NCBI RefSeq assembly: GCF_046630445.1
Contig: NC_092342.1
Span: 80,588,001-80,652,000 of the forward strand
Direction: 5' to 3'
Length of the DNA: 64,000 bases
From: Rutidosis leptorrhynchoides
Lineage: Eukaryota > Streptophyta > Magnoliopsida > Asterales > Asteraceae
Made by a program: the position numbers and the translations under genes
The notes under the pieces: generated by a model
Databases searched by the model: none
Seen by the model: only the letters and a program-made list of their open reading frames with translations
Told to the model about the DNA's origin: nothing
Shown: positions 63,401 through 64,000 of the stretch, piece after piece
Position numbering within the stretch: position 1 is the stretch's first letter
How the letters are laid out: each line of letters starts with the position of its first letter

Positions 63401-64000
63401 CACACTTTAAACAGTTGTACATTCATGTAACTGCCACCACTAAATTAATAAGTGACCTGCTATGTACAACAGTTTAAAGCATGTTAACGACATCTTAAGG
63501 GCTGTCGTTATCACAACAACAACAACAACAACAAAACCCAATACCACATGAGTGGTGTATTGGGGAGGTGAGATGTAGACAATCATTCCCCTATCCGAGA
63601 ATAAAAACAAGTCATTTCTCCACCCAAAGTGAAAACACTTAGAGAAAGTCATCCCTCTCTCTATTCGACGGATAAATAGATTGCTTTCGAGTGGACCTCC
63701 GGCCAATAAGTAGAAATAAGGCGGTCGTTATCAAAATGTATAAATATAAAATATACTCCGTATAGGAAATGTCTTTAAAAAGATCAAAGTGTCAATTTGT
63801 TGACCGTGTAAGTCAAGATAACATATGAGACTTACCTAAAGGATTACACCACAAACCAGCAAGTGCATCAAGATACTTCTTCCCATTTGTATCGTATACA
63901 TACGATCCCTACAAATTAAGCGAACGAAATCTTCTTTAATTTTTAGGCAGAAAAAGATCACATTTTTAACAAACGAAACTAATCGAATACCTCAGATTTT
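60428..64000 (-). CDS. POP2: GABA transaminase, 3' 17 exons (gene continues beyond window)
   Basis: A class III PLP aminotransferase that moves the amino group of GABA to pyruvate or glyoxylate, giving succinic semialdehyde; plant forms are mitochondrial. Inferred exons, 5' to 3': 63991-64000 (partial), 63836-63908, 63228-63325, 63038-63130, 62831-62904, 62699-62737, 62362-62450, 62197-62273, 62029-62103, 61896-61943, 61722-61805, 61384-61471, 61221-61299, 61004-61094, 60812-60890, 60589-60704, 60428-60502. Joined, they keep frame for 428 codons plus stop. Landmarks: [14 protein letters not shown], the cofactor-phosphate loop [28 protein letters not shown] with the Asp facing the PLP ring, the Schiff-base lysine in [26 protein letters not shown], and [13 protein letters not shown]. 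The end is [10 protein letters not shown]. No lesion was seen; the transit peptide and first exons lie outside. One donor (GTCAAG at 62023-62028) is unusual. Confidence 0.95.
61535..61658. mobile_element. MITE in GABA transaminase intron
   Basis: GTGATTCGTACACCAATAAA and the inverted right end AGTGCATCGCACCACTAAAA, followed by TTATCCGT-ACACCACTAAAAC in both arms, form a foldback of about 124 bases. It lies in the intron between 61472 and 61721, oriented neutrally, leaving both splice sites clear. Confidence 0.65.
63504..63732 (-). mobile_element. SINE- or LINE-derived retroposon in GABA transaminase intron
   Basis: An (ACA)n run at 63513-63535 is a GTT-type 3' tail read inverted. The body to 63723 is GC-richer than the intron. 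GTCGTTATCA occurs at both ends (from 63504 and from 63724), a 10-bp target duplication. The direct repeats are perfect, so the insertion is fairly recent. No pol III boxes are certain, so LINE-end origin is possible. Confidence 0.7.

Overview
The window is nuclear DNA of a flowering plant, probably a eudicot of the daisy family (Asteraceae). Three things support a plant: two spliced housekeeping genes with plant-type structure, Athila and chromovirus retrotransposons primed by plant tRNAs, and plant-type telomere-like CCCTAAA arrays inside MITEs. The family assignment is inference from the look of the repeats. There are no bacterial features.

Bases 1 to about 17,700 are repeats only. A young minus-strand Ty3/gypsy chromovirus (element A) has very long LTRs (about 3.4 kb). 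It carries gag, protease, reverse transcriptase, RNase H, integrase and a chromodomain. Its leader, between 5' LTR and gag, is unusual: it holds an F-box-like ORF and an acidic ORF. Its 5' LTR runs directly into the 3' end of a second copy (element B). That copy breaks off at 12217/12218 against a different, gag-only element (C, LTR 15115-17169), which in turn lies against a telomere-repeat MITE remnant and a SINE-like tail.

Bases 17,828-49,744 form a nested set. The outer shell is a roughly 2-kb PIF/Harbinger-type DNA transposon (TAA target duplication) carrying a SANT/Myb-like gene on the minus strand. A 29.9-kb minus-strand Athila element (18849-48794, duplication GCGGC) sits inside that gene. 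Inside the Athila gag is a 12.3-kb plus-strand, gypsy-type, largely non-coding element (31221-43483, duplication ATCTT). Inside that is a probable solo LTR (38852-39467). The Athila 5' LTR also took in a telomere-repeat MITE within a TA microsatellite. Each layer is dated relative to the next by its insertion.

Bases 49,745-64,000 are the gene-bearing part. One complete gene is S-adenosylmethionine decarboxylase (plus strand, about 53,240-55,900), with two 5'-UTR introns, the plant-conserved tiny and small uORFs (the small one split by a third intron) and an intronless main ORF. The other is the 3' 17 exons of a GABA transaminase gene (POP2 type, minus strand, 60428 to beyond the window). Around them lie LINE, SINE, CACTA and foldback MITE relics, two of them in POP2 introns.

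The two genes do not form an operon. Both belong to nitrogen metabolism: AdoMet decarboxylase supplies the aminopropyl donor for spermidine and spermine, and GABA transaminase degrades GABA, which can arise from polyamine breakdown. Their closeness may be chance.
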